A program made the translations under genes and the position numbers. 64,000 nt of DNA from Thermomicrobiales bacterium (lineage in GTDB: Bacteria; Chloroflexota; Chloroflexia; Thermomicrobiales; CADCWN01): positions 86,631-150,630 of the forward strand of contig JAUJMV010000012.1 of NCBI GenBank assembly GCA_030446685.1. The letters run 5' to 3'. Positions 31,665 through 41,373 of the stretch are shown one piece after another. Every line of letters begins with the position of its first letter. The first letter of the stretch is position 1. Below the pieces are notes generated by a model that saw only the letters and a program-made list of their open reading frames with translations, did no database searches and was not told the origin of the DNA.

Positions 31665-32542
31665 CAAACGCGGAGCCCACCATGGGGACAAGCGCCGGGG
31701 TGCGGGATGGGACCCCCGCATCCGCGGTGGCGTTCGTCGGGCCGGTCGCGCACCTCTGGGCGGTCGTCTTCATGACGGCGCGGGCCTACGTGGCGCGCTC
31801 GAACGCCTACCTGATCGACGTGATCCGCTGGCCGCTCGCGCCGCTGATCTTCTACGCGACGATGCGGCTGACCTACGCCGCCGCGGGGCAGGAGACGGTG
31901 GCGGGCACGAACGTCGCCGGCTTCCTGCTGGTCGGCATCTTCGGGATGATCACCTGGAGCGGGACGATCTGGTCGAGCGGCTACGCCGTCGAGTACGAGC
32001 GGCACGAGGGGACGATCGCGGCGCTCTTCCTCTCGCCGGCCAGCCGCGCGGCGACGATCGCCGGCTACGGCCTCGGCGGGTTCGTCTGGATGCTCCCCTC
32101 GTTCGTCGTGGTGGCGATTCTCGGCTGGGCGATCGGCGCGCGGCTGAACGTGGCCGATCCACTGGCGGCGGCCGGCGCGGTCGTGGCGTTGCTGGTGGGG
32201 TCGCTGGCCTGCGGCTTCGCCTTCGCCGGGCTCTTCGTCCTCTCGCGGCGGGCCAACCTCCTCGCCAACTTCATCCAGACGCCGGGCTACCTGCTGGCGG
32301 GGGTGCTCTTCCCGCGCGAGCGCCTGCCGGAGGGGCTCTACGCGCTGTCGAACGCCATCCCGGTCAGCCACGCGATCGACGCGCTGCGGGCCAGCACCCT
32401 GCGGGCCGCGACGCTGCGCGAGGTGCTGTGGTCGCTCGCCCTCGCCGGGGCGGTCTCGGCGGTCTACGCCCTGGTCGGCCTCCTGAGTTTGCGGAAGGTG
32501 GAACATGCGGCCAAGCGTTCCGGCCAGCTCGATCTCTACTAG
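31661..32542 (+). CDS. ABC-2-type exporter permease 1
   Basis: A 293-residue membrane protein with six hydrophobic segments, including IRWPLAPLIFYATMRLTYAA and LVGIFGMITWSGTIWSSGYA. The ABC-2 motif is present as YERHEGTIAALFLSPASRAA and NFIQTPGYLLAGVLFPRERL. The ATG overlaps the ATPase stop. Its 3' end overlaps the second permease by 38 bases. Together the three genes encode a heteromeric exporter of unknown substrate. Confidence 0.88.
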   Translation: MTNAEPTMGTSAGVRDGTPASAVAFVGPVAHLWAVVFMTARAYVARSNAYLIDVIRWPLAPLIFYATMRLTYAAAGQETVAGTNVAGFLLVGIFGMITWSGTIWSSGYAVEYERHEGTIAALFLSPASRAATIAGYGLGGFVWMLPSFVVVAILGWAIGARLNVADPLAAAGAVVALLVGSLACGFAFAGLFVLSRRANLLANFIQTPGYLLAGVLFPRERLPEGLYALSNAIPVSHAIDALRASTLRAATLREVLWSLALAGAVSAVYALVGLLSLRKVEHAAKRSGQLDLY

Positions 32543-33350
32543 CCCCGGCGCGCCGGGCGCCTTCCGCCTCGCCTGGCAGGCGACCGCCGCCTCCTGGCGG
32601 GCGATGCTGGCCGAGCGGCTGGGGCACGGCGGGCTGCTGGGCTACCTGGCGATCTGGGTGATCGGCCCGGTCTTCCAGATCGCCATCGCCGCGCTGATCT
32701 ACGGCGCCGGCCAGCCCGCCCTGCTGCGCTACGCCGTCGTCGCGCTGTCGGCCAACACCGTCGTCTTCAGCACGATCTACTTCGTCGGCGAGATCCTCGA
32801 CCGCGAGCGGATGAAGGGGACGCTGATCGGCCTCTTCCTGGCGCCCTGCCCGCGCTTCGCTTGGCTGACCGGCTTCGCGCTGGTCGGCACGGTCGAGACG
32901 GCGCTGGCCGCGGCGGTCGGGCTCGCCTTCGGCCGGTTCGCCCTCGGCGTGCGGTTCGCGCCGAACTGGCCGGCCCTCGCGCTGACCCTGCTCCTCTTCC
33001 TGGCGGCGCTCTGGGGGATCGGGATCATCTTCTCGGCGATCGGACTCTACCTCAAGAAGGCCAACCCCTTCTCGAACCTGGTCTCGCCCTTCATGGTCCT
33101 GCTCGGCGGCGTCTACTTCCCGGTCGCGCTCCTGCCTGACCCGCTGCGCTGGCTGGCGCGCTGCCTGCCGCTCGGCTACGGGATGCAGGCGCTGGCCGAT
33201 GCCGCGCTCTACGGGGCCGGCATCCGCGCGCTCGCGCCGCAACTGCTGCCGCTGGCCGGCTTCGCGCTCGCCCTGCCGGCCGCCGGGGTGCTGGCCTTCG
33301 CCTGGCTCGAACGGCTGGTGCGCCGCCGCGGCGAACTGGACCTGTACTGA
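32505..33350 (+). CDS. ABC-2-type exporter permease 2
   Basis: A 281-residue membrane protein. Segments include GYLAIWVIGPVFQIAIAALI and VVALSANTVVFSTIYFVGEI. The ABC-2 signature region is ILDRERMKGTLIGLFLAPCP and NLVSPFMVLLGGVYFPVALL. It is a paralogue of permease 1: both proteins end in GxLDLY, which suggests tandem duplication. The start lies within permease 1. Confidence 0.86.
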   Translation: MRPSVPASSISTSPGAPGAFRLAWQATAASWRAMLAERLGHGGLLGYLAIWVIGPVFQIAIAALIYGAGQPALLRYAVVALSANTVVFSTIYFVGEILDRERMKGTLIGLFLAPCPRFAWLTGFALVGTVETALAAAVGLAFGRFALGVRFAPNWPALALTLLLFLAALWGIGIIFSAIGLYLKKANPFSNLVSPFMVLLGGVYFPVALLPDPLRWLARCLPLGYGMQALADAALYGAGIRALAPQLLPLAGFALALPAAGVLAFAWLERLVRRRGELDLY

Positions 33351-33419
33351 CGCGCCGCCGGGGGGAGGCGCCCTCGCCGGCTCCGGCGACGATCGATCTC
33401 GACAAGTGGGGAACGGGCG

Positions 33420-34675
33420 ATGCTCACCGTCCTGCGCCAGCGGAACTTCGCGCTCGTCTGGGTCGCCGGGTTGATCTCCCTGACGGGGGACTGGCTGCTC
33501 TCCGTCGCGCTGCCGCTCGTCGTCTACGAGCTGACCGGCTCGACGCTGGCCACCGCCGCCACCGTGGCGACGCGCGTCCTGCCGCGCCTGCTGCTCGGCT
33601 CGGTCGCGGGCGTCTTCGTCGACCGCTGGGACCGGCGGCGCACGATGATCGCCGCCAACTTGCTGCTGGGGCTCTGCCTCTTGCCGCTCCTCCTCGTCCG
33701 CTCGGCCGACTGGCTGTGGCTCCTCTACCTCGTCTCCTTCGTCCAGGCGATCCTGGCCCAGTTCCTGGCCCCGGCCGAGAACGCGCTCCTGCCGCTCCTG
33801 GTGGCCGAGGCGGACCTGGTCCCGGCCAACGCGCTCAACGGCCTGAACAACAACCTGGCCCGGCTGGTGGGGCCGCCGCTGGGCGGGCTGGTCGTGGCGG
33901 CGTGGGGTCTCGGCGGCGCGGCGCTGCTCGACGCGGCCTCGTTCCTCGTGGCGGCGGGCCTGGTCGCGCTCGTCCGCGCCCCCGGCGGGGCGCCTCGCGC
34001 GGCGACGCCCGGCGCCGGGGCCGCGGCCGGCGCGTTCGCGCCTGGGCCGAGTACCGCGCCGGACTGCGGCTGGTGCGGCGGACGCGCCCGGTCGCGGTCA
34101 TCTTCCTCTTCATCGCGCTGACCGGGCTGGGGGAGGGGGCGCTGGGCGCGCTGTTCGTCCCCTTCGTCACCACGGTCCTGGGCGGGGGCGGGGTGGCCTA
34201 CGGGGCGATCCTGGCGGCGCAAGCGGTCGGGGGGCTGGTCGGGAACGCCGCGATCGGGCAGGTGGGGCGCGGGGCGCCGCCGGCGCGCCTGCTCGGCCTC
34301 GGCGCGCTGGGGCTGGGGGGGATCGACTTCCTGATCTTCAACGCCCACCGGGTGACCCCCGGCGTGCTGGCGCCGATCGTCCTGATGGTCGTCGTCGGCC
34401 TCCCGGCGGCGGGGATCGGGGTGGGGGCGAATACGCTCCTCCAGACCGCGGTGGAGGACGCGTATCGCGGGCGCGTCTTCGGGGCGCTGATGGCCCTGCA
34501 AGCCCTCAGTCTGCTGGTGGGGGCGGGGCTGGCAGGTGTCCTGAGCGGGCCGCTCGGCATCGTGCCGCTGCTGACGATCCAGTGCCTCGTCTACGCGCTG
34601 GGCGGCGCGTTGGTGCTCCTCCTGCTCCCCGTCGGACGGGCCGCGGAGCCCGTGGTGGGGAGGGCGGAGGCGTAA
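33420..34675 (+). CDS. MFS transporter, frameshift in the middle
   Basis: MFS exporter of the macrolide-efflux type. First half in one frame: RQRNFALVWVAGLISLTGDW, then TVATRVLPRLLLGSVAGVFV and DRWDRRRTMIAANLLLGLCL. From about 34035 the second half is in another frame: RAWAEYRAGLRLVRRTRPVA, then VFVPFVTTVLGGGGVAYGAI-like sequence and LLQTAVEDAYRGRVFGALMA. A single base lost in a GC-rich stretch explains it. ATG 33420 starts the first helix directly. It follows the ABC exporter genes by 70 bases. Confidence 0.8.
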
Positions 34676-34749
34676 TGGACAGCACTCCTCGGCGGCGGGG
34701 GCAAGTCGAGCGCAGTGCGGGACATCTGAACGAAAGGGAGGAACGAGCG

Positions 34750-35797
34750 ATGACTGCCGCAACCCTGGCGATCGTACCCTTCGACCTGCGGGCGGCGAGC
34801 GCGCGCGAGTACGCCGCGCTGAACGCGTTCTACAACCGCATCCGCGCCGAATCGCACACCCCGACGACCCGCCCGTCCCGACCGACGAGCGTGTGCGTGG
34901 CTGGCGGAACATCCCCCGTTCGTGGACGTCCGCAAATGGATCGTCTGGGATGCAGGCGGTCAGGCGATCGTCGCCGAGGCGCGGCGCCGAGTTCCTACGC
35001 ACCGACGAGAACCGGCACCTGCTGCAGTTCGGCATTGATGTCCTGCCGGAGTACCGCCGGCCAGGGGCTCGCGCCGCCTGCTCGCGCCGATCGTCGAGGT
35101 GGCCCAGCGCGAGGGGCGGCGGTTGCTGATCGCCGGCACCAACGATCGCGTTCCCGGCGAGGCGTTCATGCGCCGCCTGGGCGCGCGGAAGGGCTGGAGA
35201 ACCACACCAACCAGCTCGACCTCGCCGACCTGGACCGCAATCTGCTCCGCGGCTGGCTGGAGCGCGCGGACGCGCGGCGGCGCGCTTCGAGCTCGGCTTC
35301 TGGCCCGGCGCCTACCCCGACGACGACCTCGCGGCGATCGCCGCGCTGCACGAGATCTTGAACGGGGCGCCGACGGACGACCTCGAGATCGAGGATTCCC
35401 GTACCACGCCGGAGCAGTTGCGGCAGATGGAGGCGCACACCTTCGCGCGCGGGATGGAACGCTGGACGCTCTACGCGCGCGAACGGGCGACCGGCGCGTT
35501 CGCCGGCTTCACCGAGGTCTTCTGGCACCCCAATCGCCCGGCGCTCCTCGATCAGGGCGCGACCGGCGTCTTCCGCAGTACCGCAACCACGGCCTGGGGC
35601 GCTGGCTGAAGGCGGCGATGCTCGACCGGGTGCTGCGCGAGCGGCCGCAGGTGCGCTTCGTCCGCACCGGCAACGCCGACTCGAACGCGGCGATGCTGCG
35701 GATCAACCACCAGCTCGGCTTCAAGCCCTACATCGCCCACTGCGTCTGGCAGGTGGAGACGGACAAGGTGCTCGATTACCTCAACAGCGCGGCATGA
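34750..35797 (+). pseudogene. Double GNAT acetyltransferase with many frame changes
   Basis: Recognisable pieces occur in three frames in the right order: LAIVPFDLRAASAREYAALN, then RGWRNIP, then AEFLRTDENRHLLQFGIDVL with PEYRR, LLIAGTNDRVPGEAFMRRLG, APTDDLEIEDSRTTPEQLRQ, TLYARERATGAFAGFTEVFW, and the C-terminal QYRNHGLGRWLKAAMLDRVL with RTGNADSNAAMLRINHQLGF. Together these form a complete tandem GNAT protein of about 350 residues. At least six one- or two-base shifts are needed, so the gene is either dead or in a poorly sequenced stretch. Confidence 0.7.
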
Positions 35798-35810
35798 CCG
35801 GAGACCGGGT

Positions 35811-35934
35811 CGGTGCGTAGGGGCGGCCCTGCGTGGCCGCCCACGGCTCCGCAGAGCCGCCCAAGCCCCCGCCCGCCTGTGACGTGGGGGGTCGGGGAAG
35901 CCGGGCGGCCACGCAGGGCCGCCCCTACGCACCG
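35811..35934. repeat. 31-base perfect inverted repeat
   Basis: Arms 35811-35841 and 35904-35934 are exact reverse complements (CGGTGCGTAGGGGCGGCCCT onward), separated by 62 bases. Each arm also folds on itself (GGCGGCC, CTGCGT, GGCCGCC). Fragments ending in GCCCCTAC occur at about 25031-25046 and 55838-55856. The structure resembles a non-autonomous repeat element. Confidence 0.9.
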
Positions 35935-35994
35935 CGATTGCCTGTGCCGGTCCCTCACTGCGACATCGGGACAAGGATTGGAGAACGGCGCGCG

Positions 35995-37325
35995 ATGGTG
36001 ATGGGAACGGTTATGGAGGCCACCGATACGGCGACCGCCGCGCGGCCGAACCGCGCGCCGATCCTCGCCCTGCTGCTCGGCTCGGCAGTCTCGCAGGTCG
36101 GCAATTCGCTGACCGCCGTGGCGGTGCCCTGGTTCGTCCTGCAGACGACCGGCAGCGCCGCTCGCACCGGCCTGGTCGCCGCCGCCGGCACGCTGCCGAT
36201 CTTCCTCGCCGGCGTCTTCGGCGGCCCGCTCGTCGACCGGCTCGGCTACCGCCGCGCCAGCATCGCCGCCGACCTCGCCGGTGGCGTCACCGTGGCGGCG
36301 ATCCCGGCCTTGCACTACACCGTGGGACTGGCCTTCTGGCAGTTGCTGCTGCTGGTCTTCCTCGGCGCGCTCCTCGACGCGCCGGGCAACACCGCGCGGA
36401 TGAGCCTGCTGCCCGACCTGGCCCGGCTGGCCGGGATGGCGCTGGAGCGCGCCAACGGGGTGACCCAGGTGATCCACAGCCTGTCGCAGCTCGTCGGCCC
36501 GCTGCTGGCCGGTCTGCTGATCGTCGCCCTCGGGCCGAGCAACGTCCTCTGGATCGACGCGGCGACCTTCGCCGTCTCCGGCCACGCTGGTCGCGCTGGC
36601 GGTCCCGGCGGCGAAACAGGCGGAGGCGGAGGCGCGGACCGCCGGGCGCTACCTGGCCGAGCTGCGCGCGGGGTTCGGCTTCGTCCGCCGCCAGCGCCTG
36701 ATCGCCTCGCTGCTGGTCACCTTCGCCGCGATCAACTTCCTGATCGGGCCGCTCTTCACGGTGCTGCTGCCGGTCTACGCCGATCGCACCTTCGGCAGCG
36801 CGGTCGACCTCGGGGTGATGCTGGGGGCTTCGGCCTCGGCGCGCTGGTCGGGGCGGCCCTCTACGGGGCGGTGGGGCCGCGCCTGCCGCGCCGCGCCACC
36901 TTCATCGCCGCCTTCATCGGCGCGGGGCTGCCCTTCTGGGCGCTGGCCTCCACGCCGCCGCTCCTGCCGACCATCGCCGCGCTCTTCGCGGTCGGCCTGG
37001 CCGCCGGGCCGATCAACCCGCTCGCGATGACCTCCTGCAGGAGCGGACGCCGGAGGGGCTGCGCGGGCGCGTGATGGGCATGACGATGGCGATCGCGACC
37101 GCGGCGATGCCGTTCGGGATGCTGGCGGCCGGCATCGCGCTCGAAACAGTCGGGCTGACCGGCACGCTGGTCGCCATCGCCGCCGGGACCCTGCTGGTGA
37201 CGCTGAGCCTGCTGGTCAACCCGTACATGAGCGAGATGGACGCGCTCCCGGCGGCCACCGAAGGAGCTATCGCGCCGGCCGATCCGGCGCCGACCGGGCG
37301 CCTGAACCCGTCGGGCGAGCGGTGA
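35995..37325 (+). CDS. MFS transporter, three frame changes
   Basis: Starts MVMGTVMEATDTATAARPNR. First half: ILALLLGSAVSQVGNSLTAV, then AGVFGGPLVDRLGYRRASIA and MSLLPDLARLAGMALERANG. From about 36585 another frame continues with GRYLAELRAGFGFVRRQRLI and FAAINFLIGPLFTVLLPVYA. From about 36835 the first frame resumes (LGALVGAALYGAVGPRLPRR). From about 37040 a third gives ERTPEGLRGRVMGMTMAIAT to the stop. The joined protein has normal MFS length, so sequencing indels are more likely than decay. Confidence 0.75.
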
Positions 37326-37467
37326 GGACGCGAGTGCCGAGAAGCGTCGCGGTGCGACTTGCCTTCATGGGGCCGGTGATCTTCCCTGGTGCCGCGGTTT
37401 CCGGCGGGTCAAGTGCCGCCGACACTCGGCACGCAGAGCATGCACTGAGGGCGGGGAGGGAACGATC

Positions 37468-38520
37468 GTGCAAGGGCCGACGCCGGAAAGTTTCATTGCG
37501 CTGCTGGGCGGCTTCCCGGAGGTGGGGGCGGCGGAGACAGTGGTGCTGGACAGCGTAGAGGAAGCTGGGTACACGCGGCGCCTGATCGAGTACACAACCG
37601 CGCCTGGCGAGCGGGTGAAGGCGTTCCTGCTGGCGCCGAAAGGGGGGCCGGGAAGGCGCCCCGGCATCCTGGCGATCCACCAAGACGGGGGCCGGCGGCC
37701 GTACGAGTTCGGCAAGAGCGAGCCGGCCGGTCTCGGTGGCCGCGAGGCTGCGCTACGGCCTGGAACTCTGCCTGCGGGGCTACGTCGTACTCTGCCCGGA
37801 TCGGTTCGGTTTCGAGAGCCGCAGCCTGGCACGCTCGCGGTACGCCGAGCAGTTCAAGGACTTCCGCATCTTCACGGAAGGGGGCTGGAGTTGACGGAAG
37901 ACCTGTACAAGGGCTGCGTCGCCAACCGCCTGCTGTTCGACGGCCGGACGCCACTGGGCGTGGAGTTGCACGAACTGCGGTGCGCGCTCAACTGCCTGGC
38001 CGCGCAGCCGGGGGTGGACCAGCGCCGGATCGGCGCGATCGGGCATTCGGCCGGTGGGGGGCTGACCGCCCTGCTGATGTACGTCGATCCGCGCGTGCGT
38101 GTCGGGGTGGCGTCCTGCGGCACCTGGTTGTCGCGCTGGAATTGGGGGCCGCACGGCGCCCTCCGCCCGATCAACGGGTTTGCCGGCGCGGTGGCACCGG
38201 GCCTGGGGCGTTGGGGCGACCAGGACGACATCCTGGCCGGTCTTGCCCCGCGTCCCTATCTGGAAACGCGGGGCGATCCCGCGCCGCCGGGGCAGGTGGC
38301 GGAACTGATTGGGAAGGCCGGGGAGCGCTACGCCGCGTCGGGCGTTCCCGAACACTTCGCCTACCTGACTTACGACGCGGGGCACACATTCCGGCGGGAT
38401 ATGCGCGAGCGTTCCTATGCCTGGTTCGATCAGTTTCTGGTGGAGGACGTAACGATGCGGCCGGCTCGGGCGCTGTACAGGGTATCGTGCGACGCGGCAA
38501 TCGGAAGGAGTGGACGATGA
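37468..38520 (+). CDS. Dienelactone-hydrolase / acetyl-xylan-esterase-like alpha/beta hydrolase with two compensating frame changes
   Basis: Cytosolic serine hydrolase of about 350 residues. The nucleophile elbow is RRIGAIGHSAGGGLTALLMY, and the catalytic His is in YLTYDAGHTFRRDMRERSYA. Between 37745 and 37875 the sensible sequence lies in another frame (LELCLRGYVVLCPDRFGFES, AEQFKDFRIFTE), after which the original frame resumes at LELTEDLYKGCVANRLLFDG. GTG 37468 follows GGGGAGGG. The substrate is unknown. The gene overlaps the next start by four bases. Confidence 0.78.
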   Translation: MQGPTPESFIALLGGFPEVGAAETVVLDSVEEAGYTRRLIEYTTAPGERVKAFLLAPKGGPGRRPGILAIHQDGGRRPYEFGKSEPAGLGGREAALRPGTLPAGLRRTLPGSVRFREPQPGTLAVRRAVQGLPHLHGRGLELTEDLYKGCVANRLLFDGRTPLGVELHELRCALNCLAAQPGVDQRRIGAIGHSAGGGLTALLMYVDPRVRVGVASCGTWLSRWNWGPHGALRPINGFAGAVAPGLGRWGDQDDILAGLAPRPYLETRGDPAPPGQVAELIGKAGERYAASGVPEHFAYLTYDAGHTFRRDMRERSYAWFDQFLVEDVTMRPARALYRVSCDAAIGRSGR

Positions 38521-39915
38521 CATTAGATGATCAGCGGCAAGACCGGCAAGCAGGGGCGCCGTTCGAGGGCGCGACGGAGGAGCGCGGGGCGCGGGCGACC
38601 GCCGGGGGGGTGCGGCGCTTCGCGGTCGGCGGGGCGGGGCGGCCGCCGCGTGTGAGTATCAGCAACCCCTTGGGTTCGATCGATGTGCGCGCGGCCGAGG
38701 GCGAGGCGGAGCAGGCCGCCGTGGCGGTGCGGGCGCTCAAGCAGGACGGCGCGGAGATCCCGCTCGACGACGTCGCGGAGATCCACTACAAGCCGCAGGG
38801 CGAGATCGAGATCCGCGCCCGGCCGCTCAACATCGAGCGGCAGGTGCGCCGGGCGCGCGAGGCGTTCGACTTCGGGCGGTCAGCTTCCTCGACAACCTCG
38901 GCGAGATCATCGAGTCGGCGGTGACCGGCGCGCTGGGGCCGGCCGGCTTCCGCATCAACTTCGAGGTTGTCGTCCCGCGCCGCTGCGACCTCGACCTGGC
39001 GACGACGCGCGGCCACGTCGAGGTGCGCGGCGTGGAGGGCGAGGTCAACGCCAGGTCGGTCAACGGGCGCGTCAGAGGCGCGCGGGTGCGGGGCAAGTTC
39101 GTCGCGAAGACCGCCAGCGGGCGGATCGAGATCGAGGACGTCGACGGCGCGGCCCTGCTGCAGACGGCCAGCGGCGGCATCCGCACCGAGCGAGTCACCG
39201 GCAACCTGGTGATGAAGACGGCGAGCGGCGGCGCGCGCAGCCACGCGCTCAACGGCCAGCTCGGCTTCAAGAGCGCCAGCGGCGGGCTCAACGTGCGCGA
39301 GAGCATGCTGAGCGGCTTCTACGTCAACACCGCCAGCGGGGCCTGCTCGATCGACGCGGCGTTCGGGCCGGGCGAGTACGACGCGCGCACCGTCAGCGGG
39401 GGCATCGAGTTGCGGGTGCAAGCCGGACTTCAGCGGCATCCTCACCGGGCGCACGGTCAGCGGCGGCTTCCGCTGCGCTATCCCCTACCGCGACGCCGAC
39501 CGCGACTGGCGCGACGAACTCGAAGACGACGACGAGGACGAGGGCGCGGAGGATCTCCCGGAGGACGAAGGGGCGGGCGGCCCGTCGCGCGGCATCCGGA
39601 TCGACGGCAACACCATCGCCATGCCCGGCATCCGGATCGACGGCGAGGGGGTCAGCCTGCCGGGCATCCGCATCGGCAACGAGGGGTCGAGCTGCCGGGC
39701 ATCCGCATCGGTGGGCGGCCGCGAGACCGGGAGCGCGAGGCCCGGCGGCAGGAGCGGGAGGCGCGGCGGGAGGCGCGCGAGGGCCGGCGGCGCAAGCGCA
39801 ACCGCTGGGAGTTCCTGCTGGGCGACCCGGCGATCGCCGCCGCCCGGACGACGCGCCTGCGCGTGCGCACCGTCAGCGGCAGCCTGAGCATCCGGCAAGG
39901 GGGGAGGACCAGGAC
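38517..39915 (+). CDS. DUF4097 beta-solenoid protein, several frame changes
   Basis: ATG 38517 follows GGAAGGAG. First frame: PRVSISNPLGSIDVRAAEGE, EIHYKPQGEIEIRARPLNIE. After about 38878 a second frame carries the repeat core: FEVVVPRRCDLDLATTRGHV, SVNGRVRGARVRGKFVAKTA, QTASGGIRTERVTGNLVMKT and TASGACSIDAAFGPGEYDAR. From about 39425 a third frame gives ILTGRTVSGGFRCAIPYRDA and a GIRIDG tail, and the last part (WEFLLGDPAIAAARTTRLRV) returns to the second frame. No signal peptide: predicted cytosolic, like the DUF2807 protein. No stop is found in the expected place, so the boundary with the next gene is uncertain. Confidence 0.72.
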
Positions 39916-40408
39916 ATGCACAACGAAACCGGCGCGTGGACCGCCCCCGACGCCCCCACCCCGCCGCCCGCGCCGAGCGCCCGGCGGGCGCCTGGCCCGA
40001 CTCGGAGCTGTGGCCCGCCCAGGCGCCGGCGCCGCCCACGCCGCCCACGCCCCCAACCCCGCCGGTAGCCGGCGCAATGCCGGTCCCGCCGGCGCCACCA
40101 TCCCCACCACTGGGCGCGACGGAGCAACCCGCGCCCGACGGGGCAGATGGGGCAGATGGGCGCGCAGGGCGCGGGGCCGTTGGCGCGGCCGCTGCCGCCG
40201 CAGGACCTACCCACCGGCGAGCCTGACGAACAGGTCGCGCCGGACACGGACAACGCCGAAGCCTACCGCGTCCGCCGGCACCATCGGGACCGACGACGCG
40301 CCGCTCAAGAGTGCCGAGCAGACCCGGATGGAGATCCTGCAGGCGGTCGAGCGCAAGGAGATCACGGCCGGGGAGGCCCTGGTGCTCCTCCGCCAGCTTG
40401 ACGGCTGA
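39916..40408 (+). CDS. Proline-rich protein with C-terminal SHOCT-like helix pair, frameshifted
   Basis: ATG 39916 follows GGGGAGG. N-terminus MHNETGAWTAPDAPTPPPAP, then Pro/Ala-rich low complexity that is sensible in two frames. The C-terminus SAEQTRMEILQAVERKEITA GEALVLLRQLDG is in a third frame, and its last 25 residues resemble the SHOCT-type ending of the DUF2089 regulator upstream. The pairing of DUF4097 with a small SHOCT protein is common in this phylum. The exact frame path is unresolved. Confidence 0.55.
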
Positions 40409-40441
40409 GCACAACCGCGTAACGAGAGCGTGGTTACGCCA

Positions 40442-40476
40442 CGAGGCGGGCGGCCCACCGTGGGCCGCCCGCCTCG
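40442..40476 (+). terminator. Strong hairpin at the end of the DUF4097 cluster
   Basis: A 16-base perfect stem, CGAGGCGGGCGGCCCA and its complement, with a three-base CCG loop. No T run follows, so termination is likely but may be of a non-classical type. Confidence 0.65.
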
Positions 40477-40675
40477 CGATCGCCAGTGACGCGAGGGCGG
40501 CATCAATGCCGGCCCCCGTGGCCACCCGCGCTACCTGCGTGGCACCCTGGTATAGTGCGCGCAACCGGAGGAGCACGGGGGGAGATCGGTAGCGCAAACG
40601 CCGGCGGCCCGGGCGGTCATGGCACGGGGCAGTGGCCATGTGTCGGGCAGACGCGGGGGGAGAAGGTGCGGGGTG

Positions 40676-41281
40676 ATGGGCTCTTTATGGAGTGACGACG
40701 ACTGCGCGGCGTGGGCGCGGGCACTGTCGGGCTACGAGCGGGCGATCGAGTCGCGGGCCGTCTCCCGGCTCGCCGATCTCGACCGCTGGTATCGGGACGA
40801 CCTGCCGGGCCTGCTCGCCGCCCGCGACCCCGCCCACCTGACCCTGGAGGAACTGATCCGCGTCACCGAGTGGAAGATGAAGCGGGGCGCCTGGCGGGCG
40901 CGCAACCTCGCGCTGGTGCGCGGCAACGACCCCGACGAAGTCCGGCGGCTCAGCGCCGACGCCCTGGCGCGGATCCCCGACCCGCGCCGGCCGATCGCCC
41001 TGCTGGCGCAACTGGCCGGCGTCGGCCCGGCGACCGCCTCCGCCGTCGTCGCGGCGGCCCACCCGGCGGTCTACCCCTTCTTCGACGAGGACGTGGCCGC
41101 GCAGATCCCCGACCTCGGCCCGGTCGCCTTCACCTTGCCCTACTACCTGCGCTACGCCGCGCGCCTGCGCGACCGCGCCGCCCGGCTCGCCGCCGCCTGC
41201 CCCGCGGCCGGCTGGACCGCGCACGCCGCCGGCCAGGCCCTCTGGGCCAGCGCGGCGTGCGGAACGCGGCGTGCGGAATAG
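40676..41281 (+). CDS. Helix-hairpin-helix protein resembling base-excision glycosylases
   Basis: A 201-residue soluble protein. The centre has a helix-hairpin-helix: PIALLAQLAGVGPATASAVV followed by AAAHPAVYPFFDEDVAAQIP, which places an acidic FDED where HhH-GPD glycosylases have their catalytic Asp. The N-terminal half is helical (LSGYERAIESRAVSRLADLD, RVTEWKMKRGAWRARNLALV). No iron-sulphur cysteines. DNA binding is plausible, glycosylase activity unproven. ATG 40676 is chosen; the last residues (AACGTRRAE) are encoded by a GTGCGGAA word repeat. A TATAGT at 40551-40556 could be its -10 element. Confidence 0.65.
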   Translation: MGSLWSDDDCAAWARALSGYERAIESRAVSRLADLDRWYRDDLPGLLAARDPAHLTLEELIRVTEWKMKRGAWRARNLALVRGNDPDEVRRLSADALARIPDPRRPIALLAQLAGVGPATASAVVAAAHPAVYPFFDEDVAAQIPDLGPVAFTLPYYLRYAARLRDRAARLAAACPAAGWTAHAAGQALWASAACGTRRAE

Positions 41282-41373
41282 GGACGGGGCGACGTGGGAC
41301 GCGGACGGGGTGGTTATCGGGCAGCGCGGTCCCGGCGCCCATTCCGCCCTCCGGACTCCGCACCGCGCATCCG
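41253..41373. repeat. GTGCGGAAC word repeat with inverted partner, between convergent genes
   Basis: Left arm 41253-41279 contains GCGTGCGGAA twice. The right arm 41341-41373 has ATTCCGCCCTCCGGACTCCG and CACCGCGCATCCG. The arms overlap the 3' ends of both converging genes and so are partly coding on each side. Confidence 0.65.

Noticed and set aside
34750-40408. Programmed ribosomal frameshifting as the cause of the split genes
   Set aside because: The breaks vary in position and direction, have no common slippery heptamer, and hit unrelated genes; sequence error is simpler.
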